This document shows positions 60,109-64,000 of a stretch of DNA of 64,000 nt, in pieces. Position 1 is the stretch's first letter, and every line of letters begins with the position of its first letter. The position numbers and the translations under genes were made by a program. This DNA is from Spongilla lacustris (Eukaryota; Porifera; Demospongiae; Spongillida; Spongillidae), in assembly GCA_949361645.1 (NCBI GenBank), contig OX442427.1, positions 4,096,016 to 4,160,015 on the forward strand, read 5' to 3'. The notes beneath the pieces are model-generated. The model saw only the letters and a list, made by a program, of their open reading frames with translations. It was not told the DNA's origin and searched no databases.

Positions 60109-60689
60109 CCTACGAAGAAGGGATTAAGTGTAATAGATACCATAACTGTTGAATTGTTAACTGTTTGTAGCAGAAATGTGTAATGTTTGTGTATGTTTCT
60201 CCTCCCTTATGGAATGGCTTTAATGAAAATCGATATGACACAACATGTTAAAAACTTTATTATTATGGTGTGTAAATGTTAGAGTGGCCTGGTGAAGAAC
60301 TATCCATTATATCCGCATAATCTTCATGGTGGGTATATGCAGCCCAAAACCTTCCTTAAAGTAAAATTTCAGTCCAAGAAAAAAATGCTTAGCTAAATTA
60401 AATCTAAACATCATAGTACTGTGTTTAAAAAATTATAAGTGGTTCTAATGATATTAGTGACATTACATGTACATTGCTAAATAAATCTAAATGTTTTAAA
60501 CATACCAACTATCCTTATGCATCTATGTGTGCTAAATAGTCATTAAAAGTGGTTACGGCATCTTTTGAACTGTTCTCCAACTTGAGCATTTAATTAGTAA
60601 GAGCGAATGCCATGTGGAGCCATCCTCCATAGGTATAGAGTCGATCCAAACATGTGTGACAAATTAGTGTGATTTAAAAGTAATGATAT
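60109..60689. other. Downstream region of RSAD1
   Basis: Follows the TGA at 60,106-60,108 and probably contains the 3' UTR. No clear gene was seen. Confidence 0.45.
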
Positions 60690-61681
60690 AATTGAAAAAC
60701 TAGTTTCATATAATCCATGAACATGTGAGAATGTGTTGAACACTACATGTATTGTGAATATCTCAATGTAGAAATAACACATATGCTTTTACATGGTTTA
60801 TCATAAACCATGAACAAGGTAGATTAAAACTAAACCCTTTAAACATACTATTCATATAGATATAGATTTACTAACTAGTAATGGTTTAATTATGAAAAGT
60901 CGTTACTATTATTTTAATGATACTACATGTATTGTAAATATCTCAATATGTAGAAAAAAAACCTGCAGACATCCTAGTGCCAAACTGGTCCCTCTTCCCA
61001 CCCATATGCATTTGACATAAAGGTGATCAATCCGCTAAATTTGCAAGAAGCGTGCAGCTGAGATGGGAGTAGAATCCAAGCACTGCAAATGATGAGGCAT
61101 GTGCCCTTACAGGATGGTCATGCATCCCTTTCGTTGTGGAAGTGTTTGGGGGTTGGGGCAATGAAGCTATTGATGTGCTGACTAAACTGTCCAAAAAGAT
61201 GTCCACCCAGCTATGGCGACGTCTTATTGAAGTTACATCAACCATCTAGAGTCGTCTTAGCCTCAAACTTATGAGGCAGAATGCCAGGGCAATTTTGGCC
61301 AGATGTGTCTCACCAACTACATCTTGTGATCTTTAGTTGAACATGTATTGTAGTACCATTAAAATCATAATAAAGACTTTTAATAATTAAACCATTACTA
61401 GTTAGTAAATCTAGATCTATATGGATAGTATGTTTAAAGGTTTTAGATTTGATCTGGAATGATCATGGTTTATGATAAACCATGTTAAACCATCACTGTT
61501 GTTTCTACATTGAGATATTCACAATACATGTAGTATCATTAAAATCATAATAACGACTTTTAATAATTAAGCCATTACTAGTTAGTAAATCTAGATCTAT
61601 ATGGATAGTATGATTAAAGGTTTTAAATTTAATCTGGTTATATGGTTTATGGTAAACCATTGGTCTAGATTGATCCTTAGG
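60690..61681. repeat. Inverted and direct copies of a ~150-200 bp AT-rich repeat flanking copy N
   Basis: A unit containing GAGATATTCACAATACATGT, CATTACTAGTTAGTAAATCT and ATATGGATAGTATG appears twice in direct orientation (about 61,345-61,490 and 61,500-61,680). It also appears in inverted orientation at about 60,730-60,955. A near-palindrome, TGGTTTATGATAAACCA, accompanies the copies. The copies surround the endonuclease fragment N on both sides. They have MITE-like character but unclear ends. Confidence 0.65.
60962..61345 (+). pseudogene. Copy N: C-terminal fragment of a TTA-family retrotransposon
   Basis: Begins exactly at the endonuclease motif (PADILVPNWSLF) and continues, with frame changes, ANDEACALTGWSCIPFVVEV, FGGWGNEAIDVLTKLSKKM and LMRQNARAILARCVSPTT. 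It most resembles copy C. Its 5' end matches the point where minus-strand fragment O stops. Confidence 0.8.
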
Positions 61682-62192
61682 AACTTCCTTTTTCGATTTG
61701 TGGGGAAAGGCATGCCTTGTTGCAGAAGTCGGAAATGCAGTCTCTGAGCAGGTTGTGTCTAGTTATCATATCACCTCCAGAACTGCAAGTAAGCAAGTGA
61801 TGTCCTCAAGCATCCATGTTGTGATGACAAAGCACACATGGAGTGCCATCAGGTGTGAAAGGAAGGCCAGGCCACCATTTTAGAATGACATGTGCTTCAT
61901 CAGGCATCAACGCAAGACCTAACTTTGGTGAAGGCTGCACTTTAAACCACGCATGGGCTTGGTGTGCTGAAATAGCATGCAATCTAGCCTTTGTCACAGT
62001 GCTGACATCTGTAAAGAGCGAATTGAAGTCAGCTTCTTCAATGCGAGAGGACAGTGAGTGCTGGCGAGGTGGAACATCAAGTACACTTTCAACTGAGATG
62101 GCATCTGGCTGACTGACCATGGCATTGTAAGCATTCACTGCAGCAAGGTGATCCTTTGAAGTTGCAGAGCAAACGTCTGAAGGCACTGACAT
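61682..62192 (-). pseudogene. Copy O: middle fragment of the same retrotransposon, opposite strand
   Basis: Reads AVNAYNAMVSQPDAISVESV, PPRQHSLSSRIEEADFNSLF, ARLHAISAHQAHAWFKV, ILKWWPGLPF and CVLCHHNMDA. A stop follows, then GHHLLTCSSGGDMITRHNLL and KACLSPQIEKGSS up to the break at 61,682. The next expected residues are those with which copy N starts on the other strand. Confidence 0.8.
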
Positions 62193-62500
62193 GGTTAGTT
62201 CGCTACTTGTACCTCAACAAATGTAAACTAAACACTACATGTAGTTCCCAGCTGTAGGGTTTTCTTTTCAAAAAGCCCTATGCCTTGTCTATATAAACCA
62301 ACCACGGGTGCAGACCACCCGCAATCAGTACCGATAGGGCGGGTAACTATATTCACCACTAACAGGAAGGCTTCATGTCCTCCCCACATGCACAAACATT
62401 TAGTTCAGATCTACAACACAAAATGTGTTCAAAACGTATAGACATGCACACTCTACAAACGGAGGCTGCTTCAGTGGTGGTGTTCCCATTTGTCCAATGT
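62193..62500. other. Unique-looking stretch before the terminal repeat region
   Basis: No gene or element was recognised. A TATATAAA box-like sequence is at about 62,290, without supporting context. Confidence 0.35.
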
Positions 62501-64000
62501 GGGGTGGTAGCTCGATGGTTCCACTGACACTGAAAGTCCCCTTGTAGTGTGGGGGTTAGTAATGGTTTCACAGGTAGTGGTTCCATGTGCAGTGAGGAGC
62601 TGGTTATTGTACTGTGTGGGGCTAGGATAGGGGGCCGTTGTGGCTGGCCTCTATGTTTGGGGCCTGCACCATGTAAGTCCACATGCAGTGAGGGCTAATG
62701 GCTCCATTGCATGAGCGGTTCCACTCCACATGATGGGGTCTAGTTTTGTGAGGACCGGTAATGTGGCAGCCCTGCTGGCAGTCTGATTACTCCATTGGTG
62801 GGTGGGTGGGAGGGCTGGTTGAGTGTGGTTCCACTGGTATTATGGGTTTGCAGTGAGAGGGCTAGTGAGTGGGGGATGGCCTTGCACGTTTGCTCCTGGA
62901 CCTCGGATACAACTTGTAGTAAAGGATATGTAGTGGGAGACAGGGCCGTGGGGGCTAGCCCCATATGTGGGGGCTGCTAAGTGTGGGCTAATGGTTCCAT
63001 GGGTAGTGGGAGCATGTGTGACTCTAGCGGATGGCTCCCCTAATATTGTTGGAGGTGCCGTATTCGTACTGCAGAACAGTGTGAGAGCTGGAGTCTCCAC
63101 CGGTATGCATTATTGTGGGGGCCCCCAAATGACCCTGCAGGGGGTATTAGCAGCTGGTGGCTCCCTCGCTGGCAGTCTGATTACTCCATCTCTGTAATTG
63201 CTCCACTGGTGCTAACTGGATTTGTAGTGCGGGGCTATTACGTTCACTTGCATTAATAATCCTGCCACTTGCAGTGAGGGAGCTGACCCCTGCATGGGCC
63301 ATTAACTCAACATGTAGTGTAAGACAGATAGTGGGCAGGAGTGTCGTGGGGGTGGGTCCCAGTGTGTGGGGTAGTTGCAGTGAGGGCTAATGGTTCCACT
63401 GGTAGTGTTTGGAGTAGGGTGGGTGTACGTACAGTACATGTAGTTCATGGCTTACTCTGAAATTTGGGGAGTACTTGTAGTGCGATGGCTGGCATCTCCA
63501 TTGGCACATACCTATTGACCCCAGCTTATGTGGGTGCAGTGTAGTTCTGGTAACCCCATTGCTCTACTATTAGCAGTGTGTAGGTTTTAAATGTAAGTTC
63601 ACTTGTCTTGTGCGGCTGTTAAGTTCACTTGCAGTTATGGGGGATGGGGGTTCTAATGTGTGAGAATGGCCATGGCCCCTTGAACCTGCGCTAAATGTTC
63701 ATTGGTATGGTGCACTTGTAGTGATATGGCTGGTAATCTTGGCTGATGAAATATGCAGTGAAGGATAGGTACATGTAGTGGGAGATACTCCTGCTAAGTG
63801 AGGGCTAAATTGGTTCCATGGATAGCATGGGGCTCCAGTTCATGGCTCGCCTAATATTGTGGCAATTGCAATTGCACTGTTGTGAGTTTCCACCATCATG
63901 ATTATTCTGGGGGCCCCAATGACCCTGGGGTGTTTGGCAGCTGGTTGTTACCTTGCTGACAGTCTGATAACCACTGGTGCTAACCGGACGTGCAGTGTGG
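62500..64000. repeat. Degenerate tandem repeat region, ~400/800-bp periodicity
   Basis: Phrases recur with drift: CTGGCAGTCTGATTACTCCA at about 62,774 and 63,170, with CTGACAGTCTGATAACCACT at about 63,956. CCTAATATTGT recurs near 63,040 and 63,850, and a GGGGGCCCC block before AATGACCCTG near 63,118 and 63,910. GTAGTGGGAGACAG-like text recurs at about 62,930, 63,330 and 63,775. Within these, GGCTAATGGTTCCA and GCAGTGAGGG repeat at short range. The region is GT-rich on the plus strand, with no credible ORF, and runs off the right edge. Confidence 0.65.

Noticed and set aside
27391..64000. CRISPR array or bacterial defence system
   Set aside because: Repeats are microsatellites, satellites and retroelements in a spliced animal gene; no short regular repeats with unique spacers.

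Overview
This is animal (metazoan) genomic DNA. The genes are split by many short introns with GT/AG borders, the DNA is AT-rich, and there is no bacterial operon structure. Short ACATGT-type palindromes are scattered throughout. Together with the gene content this suggests a marine invertebrate, most likely a demosponge, but that assignment is inference.

Host genes. (1) On the minus strand, 7192 down to 705 and running off the left edge, is a gene for a von Willebrand A (vWA) domain protein with a Sec23/Sec24-like zinc finger. Twelve phase-consistent exons can be read. It most resembles 'circularly permutated Ras protein 1'-like proteins; the Ras part would lie outside the window. (2) About 87 bp away and divergent, a small plus-strand gene of unknown function starts at 7280. 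(3) The main gene is RSAD1, a HemW-like radical SAM protein related to oxygen-independent coproporphyrinogen oxidase. It runs on the plus strand from 11354 to about 60108. Fifteen exons were found, including a 13-nt microexon; two expected exons, one with the CxxxCxYC iron-sulfur motif, could not be located.

Mobile DNA. The RSAD1 intron between 27390 and 52757 (25.4 kb) is a nest of about a dozen copies of one non-LTR retrotransposon family. Its parts in order are an N-terminal Cys cluster, a Pro/Ser-rich linker, a C2H2-like zinc finger, a reverse transcriptase with a YLDD site, a CCHC knuckle and a restriction-like endonuclease. This is the R2/R4/Dong style of architecture. Nearly every copy abuts a TTA/TAA microsatellite: 5' truncation points fall on TTA tracts and most 3' tails run into TAA. 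Copies lie head-to-head across shared tracts and tail-to-tail at TAA/TTA junctions. Two copies (A and B) begin within a few nucleotides of their start codon. Older fragments of the same family lie at 18.2-20.1 kb and 60.96-62.2 kb. The second of these appears split by a local inversion between inverted repeats.

Other repeats: a relic of a CR1/jockey-type LINE (8.3-9.7 kb); a 1.14-kb TA-flanked element (11634-12773); a nearly perfect 692-bp foldback element with a 6-bp direct repeat (27772-28463); a 4.8-kb element with short terminal inverted repeats carrying a 12-copy satellite with a ~725-bp higher-order period (52996-57820); and a degenerate tandem region with ~400/800-bp periodicity at the right edge (62.5-64 kb).
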